Below, one piece after another: positions 50,823-59,656 of a stretch of 64,000 bases of DNA. Position numbers and translations under genes: made by a program. Numbering within the stretch: the first letter of the stretch is position 1; every line of letters starts with the position of its first letter. Source of the stretch: Cohnella nanjingensis (GTDB lineage Bacteria; Bacillota; Bacilli; Paenibacillales; Paenibacillaceae); assembly GCF_014212125.1 (NCBI RefSeq), contig NZ_JACJVP010000041.1, forward strand, positions 469 through 64,468. The letters are read 5' to 3'. The notes under the pieces are model-generated. The model worked only from the letters and a program-made list of their open reading frames with translations. It had not been told where the DNA came from and searched no databases.

Positions 50823-50882
50823 CGCAGGAGTTGGATTTACCGCTTGGAAAAACACTAAGCGGATTTTATAAAAAAGGATGCG

Positions 50883-51308
50883 ATGACCAAAATGGCTTAC
50901 AAATCGAGTCAAACGTACATCAACTTGCCTGTAAAAGACATCAATCGAACGAAGGATTTTTTTGGCAGTATCGGCTTTGAGTTCAACCCCCAATTCTCCG
51001 ATGAGAATTCGGCCTGCCTGGTGATCAACGACAATACTTTCGTTCAGCTGCTTAAGGAATCATATTTCCAGACGTTTATCAACAAGCCGATTGCCAATGT
51101 TGCCAGCGGCGCAGCAGGAATTATCGCACTGTCCGCCGACAGCAGAGACCATGTGAACGAACTGGTAGACAAGGCTTTGGCCGCTGGAGGCAAGCAGTCC
51201 AAAGAACCGGCTGATCACGGGTTCATGTATGTGAGAAGCTTCGAGGACCTGGACGGTCATCTGTGGGAATTTGCTTACTTTGACGCAAGTGCCTATACCC
51301 AATCGTAA
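50883..51308 (+). CDS. VOC-family (glyoxalase/dioxygenase fold) protein
   Basis: This 141-aa protein has two vicinal-oxygen-chelate half-modules: INLPVKDINRTKDFFGSIGF and SFEDLDGHLWEFAYFD with the C-terminal Glu ligand. VOC proteins bind a metal and act on, or sequester, small organic ligands. Substrate unknown. It is paired with the doxX gene, and a terminator follows. Confidence 0.87.
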   Translation: MTKMAYKSSQTYINLPVKDINRTKDFFGSIGFEFNPQFSDENSACLVINDNTFVQLLKESYFQTFINKPIANVASGAAGIIALSADSRDHVNELVDKALAAGGKQSKEPADHGFMYVRSFEDLDGHLWEFAYFDASAYTQS

Positions 51309-51370
51309 GTTCGGTACACAAGAATGATATTGGCTAATGCGATTGTTTCGCTTAGTCTCAGATTGAAGAC

Positions 51371-51405
51371 AAACGCCCTCGTTTCAGGATGAAACGAAGG
51401 CGTTT
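51371..51405 (+). terminator. Terminator of doxX-VOC unit
   Basis: AAACGCC-TCGTTTC and GAAACGA-GGCGTTT form a long stem with one mismatch, followed by TTTGTTT. Confidence 0.88.
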
Positions 51406-51433
51406 TGTTTCTAACGGCAGGTTTTTAAGAAAA

Positions 51434-51462
51434 GACGCATCCCAAGTGTCCTTAGATGCGTC
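51434..51462 (-). terminator. Terminator of the leucine-rich-repeat gene
   Basis: GACGCATC and GATGCGTC around a 13-nt loop; T-rich on the minus strand beyond. Confidence 0.65.
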
Positions 51463-51484
51463 CTAATATGGATATTGAATTCTG

Positions 51485-52987
51485 TTATGCGGTCTTATTC
51501 TCGAATATGATGACCATTTTTTTGCTGCCTAAATATTCTACAGAAGTATTAAGCCTCTCCGACACAAAGCGTACGGGAACGAAAGTGCTGTTATTTTTCA
51601 GTAGCAAAGGAGCGTCGGACATCACGGTTTGCTGGTTTATCTTAACCTGCTTATTTCCCACACGCCAACGAATCGTTTTACCGTCTTTTTGAATCGTTAC
51701 CTCTTTCGTATTCTGGTTCCAATTTACATTTGCCCCAAGTTTCTCGGAAATGTAACGAATAGGCACGTAGGTACGACCTGTTTGAATGAATGGCGCTGCC
51801 GTTAAATTGTAGATACTGTCGCCCAAATAGGCTGTCTTGTTGCCGATAATCAAGCGTTGAGTCTTACGCTGAGACCTAATATCGTAATTATCCGCATTCA
51901 ATTTTTTAAATATTTTATATGTTGGGGTTCCTTGGCTTAAGTCCAAGTAGTTATCGCTCAACTGTAGTCCGTAGCGTGCCGCCCCCGTATCCCAATGAAA
52001 ATCATAGCTATGATTTTGAATCGGCTCCAAATCCCACACCCGGTTGTTATTCAAATATAGGATTCTTAGGGATTTCAAATTTCTTAACGGTTCCAAATTC
52101 CACACTCGGTTGTTATCCAAGTAGAGGTTATCCAGCTTGTTCAATTGTTTTAACGGGTCTAAATCTTTAATCTCGTTGGAGGATAGATCCAATGTAGACA
52201 AGTTAGTTAATTTCGCTAAAGGGGCAAGACTCTCGATGTTATTGTTGTTGGCAGAGAGACCTTCGAGATTGTTAAATCCTTCTAGCAGCTTAAGATCAGT
52301 AACCCGGTCGCCGTCAATCCCCAAATACGTCAGACTTTTGGACAGCATCCGCAGCGGTGAAAAATCCTTAATTTTATTGTTAGATACATTAAGATAAGTC
52401 AGCTTTTTTATATTGCCGAGGGGAGCTATGTCTTCTATCGCATTCTCATTCATTTTCAAATACGCTAATTCTGCGGCTCCAGAGAGGGCATGAACATTCG
52501 AAATTTGATTGTGGTCGGCCTCCAACTCGATTAGACTAGGCAATTGCTTCACTACATCCAAGGATGAGACCTGATTCCAGCTTATTTCTAGATATTTCAA
52601 ATCCTTCAGAGCTGACAATTCCTCAATCGATGAGATTTGATTTGCTTTGAGGCTAAGACTACGGATCTTTGAAAGGTTCTTTAGCGGTGTAAGATCAGTA
52701 ATTTCATTACGGTCTAAATCGAGTTCCGTGATATTGACGGCATACTCCAATCCCTGCAGATCTTTAATTCCTTTACCTGCTAACGATACAACGGTGAGAG
52801 ATTCTAAATCCGCTTTGGTAAGTGGTTCATCGCCTTTTTTAGCTAACCACGAATGAATCGCTTGTTCGAGATTTTCATCTTTAATAACCGGTTCTTGGCT
52901 AAGCGCTTCCATCGAAGCTTGTCCTGGAAGGACCAAACTTAGGACAAAAATAAAAATAAATAAGCGTACAGCAATACGTTTCTTCAT
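51485..52987 (-). CDS. Secreted leucine-rich-repeat protein with stalk (copper amine oxidase N) domain
   Basis: This 500-aa protein has a Sec signal (MKKRIAVRLFIFIFVLSLVL), then about 11 internalin-type leucine-rich repeats (pattern LxxLxxLxLxxNxIxDIxPL). The C-terminal 130 residues are a stalk domain of the copper-amine-oxidase N type in two modules: TYVPIRYISEKLGANVNW and TFVPVRFVSERLNTSVEY. No anchor or LPXTG is seen; wall retention would be through the stalk domain. AT-rich compared with the rest of the window, suggesting transfer. Start chosen at 52987, nine bases after AGGGA. Binding partner unknown. Confidence 0.88.
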   Translation of the reverse strand: MKKRIAVRLFIFIFVLSLVLPGQASMEALSQEPVIKDENLEQAIHSWLAKKGDEPLTKADLESLTVVSLAGKGIKDLQGLEYAVNITELDLDRNEITDLTPLKNLSKIRSLSLKANQISSIEELSALKDLKYLEISWNQVSSLDVVKQLPSLIELEADHNQISNVHALSGAAELAYLKMNENAIEDIAPLGNIKKLTYLNVSNNKIKDFSPLRMLSKSLTYLGIDGDRVTDLKLLEGFNNLEGLSANNNNIESLAPLAKLTNLSTLDLSSNEIKDLDPLKQLNKLDNLYLDNNRVWNLEPLRNLKSLRILYLNNNRVWDLEPIQNHSYDFHWDTGAARYGLQLSDNYLDLSQGTPTYKIFKKLNADNYDIRSQRKTQRLIIGNKTAYLGDSIYNLTAAPFIQTGRTYVPIRYISEKLGANVNWNQNTKEVTIQKDGKTIRWRVGNKQVKINQQTVMSDAPLLLKNNSTFVPVRFVSERLNTSVEYLGSKKMVIIFENKTA

Positions 52988-53152
52988 GATGATCATTCCC
53001 TCTGATGACTGTATTATGGTTATATTACCTCGAGCTTTTTGATAAGAACAGACATTATGTATATCCGTTACGCTATCGACAAAGTATTATAACACCTGAA
53101 GTTTCCTTAGTAACTAGGCGAATGTTGGATAGCGTGAAGGGCGAAAATTGCT

Positions 53153-53179
53153 AAAGGAGCTGCCGCCGTCAGCTCCTTT
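53153..53179 (-). terminator. Hairpin after the BBE-type oxidase gene
   Basis: Perfect arms AAAGGAGCTG and CAGCTCCTTT around a 7-nt loop, 30 bp past the stop at 53209. No long T run. Confidence 0.6.
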
Positions 53180-53208
53180 GCTTCAATATAGATCTGGTGC
53201 GAGTATTA

Positions 53209-54612
53209 TCACTTTCTGACCTGTTTACCCACTGGAATACTCTGAGCAAAACGAAACACATTATGAGGATCGTACTTTCGTTTCACCTGTTTCAATCTGC
53301 CGAAGTTCATACCATAATACGCCTTGGGCCAGTTCTTAATCTGCAAATCGGGAAAGTTCACATAATCCCCCTTAACAAAGGGACGTAACGCTCTGCGGAA
53401 TCTTTTCACCCACTGAATATTCCGCTGCTGCTCCCCGTTGTTCCTCCAGCGGGCTGACAGTTCGTAGATTGTCTCAGCCTTCCGATGAGGATAGGCCGTT
53501 GCAGTAGGCGACACTCGACTCACCGCGCTTCCTGCACCACCCAAGCTTTGACTCCACACGGTAGAATGCTTGTTGGGTGCTTTGGATAAAAAGCGGCGTA
53601 TCATTCGTACTCCTTCACGAGGCAAAGGTTGAAGCCCGTAAGCCCCGGCTATTTTAAACTTCGGTTCCAAATTCAGATCCGATTCGGCAAAAAATTTGGT
53701 TGCCTCAATAAAAGGCACTGTCTTCACCAGCACCTTCACCGGAGTGCCTGCTCGCAAAAGTGGTCTAATCAATCGACGCAGCTCCTCTGCACCGCCAAGT
53801 AATTGCCCGGTAGATACAATAGTTCCCACCTGCTTGGCAGCCACCTCAATTGTTGAGGTTAAGCGGTTCGTGACAGACGGGGCCCAGCGTTGCCAAACCG
53901 GCAACACCTTCTCCAGATCACCCCATTTCCACGTAATACTGTATATAGAAACCGATGAAATGGGTCTAACCCGAAAAGTAAAGGCTGTAGCAACGCCAAA
54001 GTTCCCTCCCCCGCCGCCTCGCGATGCCCACAACAGATCGGAATGTTTCCTCCTGTTTGCCACAATCGCCTTTGCCCCATACCGCCCCGAAGCTATGACC
54101 ATCTTCACTTGTTTCAAGTTATCGCACGTAAGTCCATATTTGCGGGATAGAAGTCCAATGCCGCCTCCCAGGGTAAGGCCTGCTACGCCTACGTCGGGCG
54201 CAGTCCCAGCTGGAAGTGCCACACGCTTATTCCACAGCTTTTTGTACACACGGGCAAGTGGATTTCCCGTCTGTACAATGGCCACCCTATTTTTTCGATC
54301 AACCTTAACCTTATTCATCTCGCTCACATCGATAATAATACCGCCATTTACAGTCGAAAAGCCTTCATAGCTGTGCCGACCGCTGCGTACTCTCAACCGT
54401 ACGCTCCGCTCACGAGCCCATTTGACTGCGTTGATCACATCCTGAGTTCGTCTGCAAAAAACAATGACCTTTGGAAATTTAGAGAAGCGCCTATTGTACT
54501 CCATTCTGGCCGCATTGTATGACGGATTGCCCGGAAATACAATCCTTCCGGTTAATCTTGTACCTGTCTTTTTCTGGTTTTGCGCCATCCGCTTTACACC
54601 ATCCCTGTTCAT
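53209..54612 (-). CDS. FAD-linked oxidase, berberine-bridge-enzyme type
   Basis: This 467-aa oxidoreductase has an FAD_binding_4 domain (VIVFCRRTQDVINAVKWARE; RVRSGRHSYEG with the FAD-linked His; GLTLGGGIGLLSRKYGLTCDN) and a C-terminal BBE motif (YYGMNFGRLKQVKRKYDPHNVF). The Cys in GLTCDN may form a second covalent FAD bond as in BBE-like enzymes (inference). It resembles Bacillus YvdP/CotQ and YgaK. No signal peptide. The start at 54612 has AAAGG eight bases ahead. The N-terminus is very basic (QNQKKTGTRLTGR), and the whole protein is Arg/Lys-rich. Substrate unknown. Confidence 0.85.
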   Translation of the reverse strand: MNRDGVKRMAQNQKKTGTRLTGRIVFPGNPSYNAARMEYNRRFSKFPKVIVFCRRTQDVINAVKWARERSVRLRVRSGRHSYEGFSTVNGGIIIDVSEMNKVKVDRKNRVAIVQTGNPLARVYKKLWNKRVALPAGTAPDVGVAGLTLGGGIGLLSRKYGLTCDNLKQVKMVIASGRYGAKAIVANRRKHSDLLWASRGGGGGNFGVATAFTFRVRPISSVSIYSITWKWGDLEKVLPVWQRWAPSVTNRLTSTIEVAAKQVGTIVSTGQLLGGAEELRRLIRPLLRAGTPVKVLVKTVPFIEATKFFAESDLNLEPKFKIAGAYGLQPLPREGVRMIRRFLSKAPNKHSTVWSQSLGGAGSAVSRVSPTATAYPHRKAETIYELSARWRNNGEQQRNIQWVKRFRRALRPFVKGDYVNFPDLQIKNWPKAYYGMNFGRLKQVKRKYDPHNVFRFAQSIPVGKQVRK

Positions 54613-54750
54613 GGTATAAGCCTTTCTCATCAGCTTATTTCTATGTAGGGACATCTGACCTAGTAACGGCAAACGCCTAAAAACCCCAAAGACCTAAAGT
54701 CTCTGTTCCCCTTTAGCGTAACGGTATCCACGATTTGATGCCTACTTCAA

Positions 54751-54787
54751 TAAGAAAGGGAACAGGCCCCCATGGCAGTCTGCTCCC
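54751..54787 (-). terminator. Terminator of the PadR-DUF1048-ABC operon
   Basis: GGGAACAG and CTGCTCCC pair with one G-U; TTTCTTA follows on the minus strand. Confidence 0.7.
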
Positions 54788-54827
54788 TGGTTATCTTTAT
54801 TCTCCATTACTTTGACTCCTGCAAACC

Positions 54828-55598
54828 TTATGCTGCTTTCCGTTTGTACGCGCGCATCGCAAAGATATACGCTACGAGCGTAATTCCGACGCACCACGCA
54901 AGCGCGATCCATATATCATTGCCTACAGGCTGACCTGACAGCAGCGCACGGATGGTTTCCACGATTGAAGTCACCGGCTGGTTATTGGCAAAAGCGCGAA
55001 CGACCTTCGGCATCGAATCGGTCGGCACAAAGGCCGAGCTGATAAACGGCAGGAAGATAAGCGGATAGGAAAACGCGCTTGCACCTTCCACCGTTTTTCC
55101 GGACAAACCGGCAATCGCCGCGACCCACGTTAATGCCAGCGTAAACAGTAGAAGTATACCGGCTACGGCCAGCCAAGGCAGTACCCCCGCCGACGATCGA
55201 AAGCCCATCACAAGCGCTACGAGAATAATGACGACAAGAGAAATGACGTTGGATACCACCGATGTCAGCACGTGCCCCCATAGGACGGCGGAACGCGCAA
55301 TCGGCATGGAGTGGAACCGCTCGATGATACCCCGTTGCTTATCCATAAACAAGCGGTAAGCCGTATAGGATATGCCGCTTGCAATCGCAATGAGCAGGAT
55401 GCCGGGCAACAGGTAGTTCACATAGTTATCCGTACCGGTTTGAATGGCGCCGCCGAACACATAGACGAACAGCAGCATCATCGCAATCGGAGTGATGCAG
55501 ACCGTGATGATGGTGTCCATGCTGCGGAAAATATGGCGCATGGAGCGCCCGAGCATAACGCCCATATCGCTAAAAAAGTGATTCTTTACCGTCTCCAT
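54828..55598 (-). CDS. ABC-2 type exporter permease (DrrB-like)
   Basis: This 256-aa permease has six helices. SMDTIITVCITPIAMMLLFVYVFG near the N-terminus and MPKVVRAFANNQPVTSIVETI at the last loop are typical of ABC-2 drug exporters. It starts one base after the ATPase stop, so they are coupled. It probably exports a drug or a peptide out of the cell. Confidence 0.9.
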   Translation of the reverse strand: METVKNHFFSDMGVMLGRSMRHIFRSMDTIITVCITPIAMMLLFVYVFGGAIQTGTDNYVNYLLPGILLIAIASGISYTAYRLFMDKQRGIIERFHSMPIARSAVLWGHVLTSVVSNVISLVVIILVALVMGFRSSAGVLPWLAVAGILLLFTLALTWVAAIAGLSGKTVEGASAFSYPLIFLPFISSAFVPTDSMPKVVRAFANNQPVTSIVETIRALLSGQPVGNDIWIALAWCVGITLVAYIFAMRAYKRKAA

Positions 55599-56357
55599 TT
55601 ACATGGCCTCCTTCTTGCCGACGATGGCGAGGAATATCTCCTCTAACGACGGCTGTTTTTCCACATACTCCACCTTCGCTTGCGGAAACAGCTTTTTTAG
55701 CTCCGAGAGCGTGCCATTGGCGATAATCCTACCTTCGTGGAGAATGGCGATTCGGTCGGCAAGTTGCTCCGCCTCATCCAAATACTGAGTGGTTAGAAAT
55801 ATCGTCGTTCCGCCGTCGGCAAGTTCCTTGACGGTCTTCCAAACCTCGATGCGAGCCTCGGGGTCAAGCCCGGTAGTCGGCTCGTCGAGGAAAATGATCT
55901 GCGGATTCCCCACAAGGCTCAAGGCGATGTCGAGCCTGCGGCGCATGCCACCCGAATAAGTAGATGCCTTTCGGTCCGCGGCGTCTGTCAGGCCGAAGCG
56001 TTTAAGCATGTTATCCGCAACCTCACGCGGATTTTTAAGGTGCCGCAGCTTGGCGATCAAAATAAGATTCTCCCGCCCGGTCAAAATCTCGTCAACCGCA
56101 GCAAATTGCCCGGTTAAACTGATCGACTGCCGCACATGGTCCGGCTTTGACGCAACATCGAATCCGCCTACGGTGGCGACTCCGACGTCTTGCTTGAGCA
56201 GCGTGGTGAGGATTTTGACAATCGTTGTCTTACCCGCCCCGTTGGAGCCGAGCAGGGCGAAAATACTGCCTTTTTCCACCTCGAAATCCACGCCCTTTAG
56301 AACATGAAGCTGTTTATAGGACTTTTGCAGCCCTTTCACTTGAATGGCTTTTTCCAT
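55599..56357 (-). CDS. ABC exporter ATPase (DrrA-like)
   Basis: This 252-aa ATPase has Walker A GSNGAGKTT, signature YSGGMRRRLDIALSL and Walker B IIFLDEPTTGLD. After this comes YVEKQPSLEEIFLAIVGK, as in daunorubicin-type exporters. It is somewhat shorter than DrrA (about 310). Coupled to the permease gene. Confidence 0.92.
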   Translation of the reverse strand: MEKAIQVKGLQKSYKQLHVLKGVDFEVEKGSIFALLGSNGAGKTTIVKILTTLLKQDVGVATVGGFDVASKPDHVRQSISLTGQFAAVDEILTGRENLILIAKLRHLKNPREVADNMLKRFGLTDAADRKASTYSGGMRRRLDIALSLVGNPQIIFLDEPTTGLDPEARIEVWKTVKELADGGTTIFLTTQYLDEAEQLADRIAILHEGRIIANGTLSELKKLFPQAKVEYVEKQPSLEEIFLAIVGKKEAM

Positions 56358-56372
56358 CCTGATCCCCCCCTT

Positions 56373-56723
56373 TTACTTTGATTTATCCGTCACCTTTTTT
56401 ATGGCCTTGTAAACTTTTTGGTCAACGGATTCTTGATAGATGTCAGCGTAAGTTTTTGAATCTTTGATTAGATCGTCGCAGAAAGCCGCTACGTCACTAC
56501 CCGTCACTTCGAGCACGCCTTTCCCCAAGGCCGCGCCCTCTTCAAAAAGATCGACAATCCCCGAGAGCAAACCCGTCCCGTCGGTTAGCTCAACAGGGCC
56601 GACCTTAAAGAGATACTTTTGAATCTCTTTATAAACAATCTGATAATCTTGCGGGAGCGCTTTGACACGCGCCACGTGCGCCCGCCACTCTTTTTTGCCT
56701 TGGATGATATCTTGAATTTTCAT
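56373..56723 (-). CDS. DUF1048 protein, copy 1
   Basis: This 116-aa helical, soluble protein begins MKIQDIIQGKKEWRAHVARV and has VTGSDVAAFCDDLI, matching DUF1048, whose role is unknown. It is related to the gene 10 bp upstream (shared LPxDYQ and D-V/I-x-x-F-C), so a tandem duplication is likely. Position between PadR and an ABC exporter is known from other Firmicutes. Confidence 0.85.
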   Translation of the reverse strand: MKIQDIIQGKKEWRAHVARVKALPQDYQIVYKEIQKYLFKVGPVELTDGTGLLSGIVDLFEEGAALGKGVLEVTGSDVAAFCDDLIKDSKTYADIYQESVDQKVYKAIKKVTDKSK

Positions 56724-56733
56724 ATTGATCCTC

Positions 56734-57081
56734 CTATTTGCCTAATTTTTTAGCGATATTATGGTTGAGTTGCTCGCGCCACTTGTCGCGGTAAGACTTT
56801 GCCCCTTCTTCGCCGGCCAGCGCTGAACAGAAGCCTTTGATATCGTCGCCCAAAACCTCTTGGACACTCTGACCGTCCGCCGCCGTTTCTTCGAGCAGAC
56901 CAAGCACGCCGTCAAGAATGGGCATGAGGTTGCGACCGGAGAAATTGGAGTGAGGCCAAAGATTGGCATTAATTTTTTCCCATGCCGCTTGATAATCGGC
57001 CGGCAGCTTTTTGGCTCGCGATTCAAAAGCTTTCAATTCTTTCGTCATGTCACTGCCGGTGATTTTTTCCCAAAAGTTCAT
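56734..57081 (-). CDS. DUF1048 protein, copy 2
   Basis: This 115-aa protein starts MNFWEKITGSDMTKELKAFE and has LPADYQAAWEKIN and LGDDIKGFCSAL. Start at 57081 with GGAG eight bases ahead, overlapping the PadR stop. Function unknown; it may bind the exporter or the regulator. Confidence 0.85.
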   Translation of the reverse strand: MNFWEKITGSDMTKELKAFESRAKKLPADYQAAWEKINANLWPHSNFSGRNLMPILDGVLGLLEETAADGQSVQEVLGDDIKGFCSALAGEEGAKSYRDKWREQLNHNIAKKLGK

Positions 57082-57407
57082 TGTTTTCTCTCCTTTAACT
57101 CGTTCATTTTTGATGAAACGAACTCCCACTTTTCCCAGAATCTCCGCAGCTCCTCGCGCCCCGCGTCGTTGATCGCGAAAAACTTTCGCGGCGGTCCCAT
57201 GTCGGAGGGCTTCTTGGTGATATCCACCAACTTGTTTTTCTCGAGCCGGATCAGGATGGTGTACACCGTTCCCTCCACAACATCCGTGAAGCCGAGGGCG
57301 TTCAGCCGCCGCGTGATTTCGTAGCCGTAGGTTTCTTGGCGGCTTATAATATCAAGGACACAGCCCTCAAGAACCCCTTTGAGCATTTCCGTTAGGTTTT
57401 CCAGCAC
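57078..57407 (-). CDS. PadR-family regulator of the ABC cassette
   Basis: This 109-aa repressor has KGVLEGCVLDIISRQETYGY, EGTVYTILIRLEKNKLVDI and MGPPRKFFAINDAGREEL. It is the first gene of padR-DUF1048-DUF1048-ABC-ABC. A dyad overlaps its promoter, so it probably represses itself and the exporter until a drug-like ligand binds. Confidence 0.92.
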   Translation of the reverse strand: MLENLTEMLKGVLEGCVLDIISRQETYGYEITRRLNALGFTDVVEGTVYTILIRLEKNKLVDITKKPSDMGPPRKFFAINDAGREELRRFWEKWEFVSSKMNELKERKQ

Positions 57408-57451
57408 AATCGCCCCTCGCTATTCTGTATGACAGGTATGCAGTATTACTT

Positions 57452-57491
57452 ACTACTGCTATAAAGTATCACGCAGTAGTTGGTTTGTCAA
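57452..57491 (-). promoter_or_regulatory. Promoter with overlapping PadR operator
   Basis: A perfect -35 TTGACA (57486-57491) is followed at 17 bp by TACTTT as -10. The perfect 8-bp arms ACTACTGC (57452-57459) and GCAGTAGT (57473-57480) flank the -10, so a bound dimer would block the polymerase. Confidence 0.7.
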
Positions 57492-57641
57492 TAGCATTTG
57501 CTCTGACCTAGCATCGCAGCATCAACCTTCAGCTCGATTCTTCGCTTTACCACTATTTGCGATACGTTTCGCCGAGTTGTCTGTAATGGCAAGTTTTTGG
57601 GCCATCCTTTGCGGGGATGGCCCTTACTTGATTGCAGTATG

Positions 57642-58082
57642 TTACGTCGGGTGCATAAAAATGGTCTCCATTACTCCCCAAGGCGCTTCTTTCTCATCTA
57701 TCTTCACGAAACCATATTTTTCGTACAGATTAACATGGTCACTGACAAGGTATACTTTATCAAAACCCAGTTCCTTGGCGTATGCCAAGGCCGATAAAAT
57801 CAACTTTTCGCTTATTCGATTGCCTCTATACTGCTCTCCCACAAACATGAACCCGATATAAGGCGTATAGGAAATATCAGGTATACAGTCGGTTTTTGCT
57901 AAAGTGCAATAACCAGTAATGTGATTACCATCAAGTGCTGCAAATACTCTTTCCCAGTCTGAAAAAAAGCGTTTTCTCATTTGTTTCGCTAAAGCGGCTC
58001 CTGCTTTCCATGAACAACTCTCTGCATACTCAGCAACGTCTTGCCACAACTTATCGCTATCAATAAGCGATTCTATTTGCAT
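57642..58082 (-). CDS. GNAT-family acetyltransferase
   Basis: This 146-aa acetyltransferase has VGEQYRGNRISEKLILSALA (acetyl-CoA loop, about 81-100) and VNLYEKYGFVKI. AT-rich like its neighbours. Substrate unknown. A hairpin at 57599-57623 lies after its stop but has no T run on this strand. Confidence 0.85.
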   Translation of the reverse strand: MQIESLIDSDKLWQDVAEYAESCSWKAGAALAKQMRKRFFSDWERVFAALDGNHITGYCTLAKTDCIPDISYTPYIGFMFVGEQYRGNRISEKLILSALAYAKELGFDKVYLVSDHVNLYEKYGFVKIDEKEAPWGVMETIFMHPT

Positions 58083-58162
58083 AGATACTCCCTATCTTAA
58101 AGGCAGCCATTTAGTTCAGGATTTATACTTTAAAAAATGAGGGTAATCCATCTGCTGAAGAT

Positions 58163-58209
58163 AGTACCTTTTTCACTATACGATCATCTCATCAGTGGTA
58201 AAAGGTGCT
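58163..58209 (-). terminator. Possible terminator of the HxlR gene
   Basis: AGTACCTTTTTCACT and AGTGGTAAAAGGTGCT pair with a bulge and a mismatch, 13 bp past the stop. No T run follows. Confidence 0.35.
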
Positions 58210-58221
58210 GGTGTAACGTTT

Positions 58222-58692
58222 CTACATCCAGCCCTTCGCAGAAATTTTGTCAACAACACTGTCAGGGCCATTGAAAACTGAACCCCCATTGAGTACCGTT
58301 GTGCGAATGAGTGGAATAATCTCCTCTCGATGAGCTCGCACGGCTTCCAGCCATTTCAGAGGAGAGGTTGTATCCCCACTTTTAGAACCCCACTCAGCCA
58401 TATCGAGGAGAATTGGGATGACATCAAGCCCATCTGTGGTCAACTCATACATATCTTTTCGTCTATCTGTAGGATGATCTCGCTTTTTCAGTAATCCCTT
58501 TTGCTGTAATTGCATTAATCGAGTGGCAAGAATATTCCGAGCAATCCCTTCGCCTGACTCTAGAAATTCACCATATGTCTTCTTACCAGAATAAATAATG
58601 TCTCGGATAATGAGCAGTGACCAAGCGTCCCCAATCATTTCCAACGAAAAATTAATAGGACATTGAGACCGTCTCTCTTGAACTTGCTTCAT
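58222..58692 (-). CDS. HxlR-family regulator
   Basis: This 156-aa winged-helix regulator has CPINFSLEMIGDAWSLLIIR with the conserved N-terminal Cys, FLESGEGIARNILATRL and KRDHPTDRRKDMYELTTDG. HxlR proteins often sense aldehydes, quinones or oxidants through this Cys. ATG 58692 has GGAGG six bases ahead. It is divergent from the NmrA-like gene, its probable target. Confidence 0.9.
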   Translation of the reverse strand: MKQVQERRSQCPINFSLEMIGDAWSLLIIRDIIYSGKKTYGEFLESGEGIARNILATRLMQLQQKGLLKKRDHPTDRRKDMYELTTDGLDVIPILLDMAEWGSKSGDTTSPLKWLEAVRAHREEIIPLIRTTVLNGGSVFNGPDSVVDKISAKGWM

Positions 58693-58789
58693 ATTAAGCC
58701 TCCTTGACTTGCTACTCATCCAATATTATACTCTTTTCAGTTGCATTTTGAAACTAAAATCTCAAGTGAATCGAAAGGAATGGAATACC

Positions 58790-59644
58790 ATGAAAATTTA
58801 CACCGTAATAGGAGCGACGAGCGATGTTGGGAAAATAGTGGCTCAGCAGCTTGAGGACATGGGACATACTGTAAGAAAAGTATCACGTTCTCTTGGTATT
58901 TCGATTGATGATGATGATGAGCTTCTCAAAGCCGTTTCCGGTACAGACGGTGTTTACGTCATGATCCCGATTGACATGCAAGCTCCTGACCTTCACAAGC
59001 GTGAAAACGAAATCGGAGAGAAGTTGGCCAAAGCCATTCAAACTGCAGATGTTAAACGAGTGGTATTACTGAGTTCCTTAATTGGTCTTGTCGATCCTGA
59101 CAGTGTGAAAACCAGCGCTTGGGGTGCATACATGATGGAAGAGCATTTAAACAAACTTGACATTAAGGAGTTCATATCTTTTCGCTGCGCCTTTTTTATG
59201 GAAAATTTCCTTAAAGGGCTTGGCTTTCGCGAACAAGCGGAAAATGGCTCTTTTGTAACCGCATTTCGGGCTGATGTTGCTATGCCAATGATCTCCTGCA
59301 GGGATATCGCAGATAAGGTGGTAGAGGCACTTACCGCTGATACTTTTCCTGAGGTTCACGTTCGTGAATTGCAGGGTGCGCGTGATTATACGATGACCGA
59401 AGCTACCCAAATCCTTGCTGCAGCTCTTGGAAAACCAGAGGTTAGATATAAACAAGTTCCCATTGAGGAAGCGTACAAGGCCATGATTACTGCTGGCGTT
59501 TCCTCAAGTTTTGCGGATGCTGTCATGGAAACCGCGAGCAGCTTCAACAAAGGGAATTCCATGACCTTGGAAATAAGATCACCCGAGAATACGACTAAAA
59601 CCACATTGGAACAATGGGCAAAGGAACAATTTGAAGAAAGGTAA
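58790..59644 (+). CDS. NmrA-like NAD(P)-binding protein (quinone reductase type)
   Basis: This 284-aa atypical SDR has IYTVIGATSDVGKIVAQQLE (Rossmann start) and RCAFFMENFLKGLGF. It belongs to the NmrA/QorB group, which reduces quinones or senses redox state. No classical YxxxK is needed in this group. The ATG at 58790 follows AAAGGA. A DHFR-like reductase gene follows after 12 bp, so they form an operon. Confidence 0.85.
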   Translation: MKIYTVIGATSDVGKIVAQQLEDMGHTVRKVSRSLGISIDDDDELLKAVSGTDGVYVMIPIDMQAPDLHKRENEIGEKLAKAIQTADVKRVVLLSSLIGLVDPDSVKTSAWGAYMMEEHLNKLDIKEFISFRCAFFMENFLKGLGFREQAENGSFVTAFRADVAMPMISCRDIADKVVEALTADTFPEVHVRELQGARDYTMTEATQILAAALGKPEVRYKQVPIEEAYKAMITAGVSSSFADAVMETASSFNKGNSMTLEIRSPENTTKTTLEQWAKEQFEER

Positions 59645-59656
59645 GGAGGGAAAGCA

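Noticed and set aside
57599..57623. Hairpin GGGCCATCC/GGATGGCCC as terminator of the GNAT gene at 57642
   Set aside because: On the minus strand it is followed by AAAAACTT, not T residues, so it is not a standard terminator; it may still be an RNA structure.
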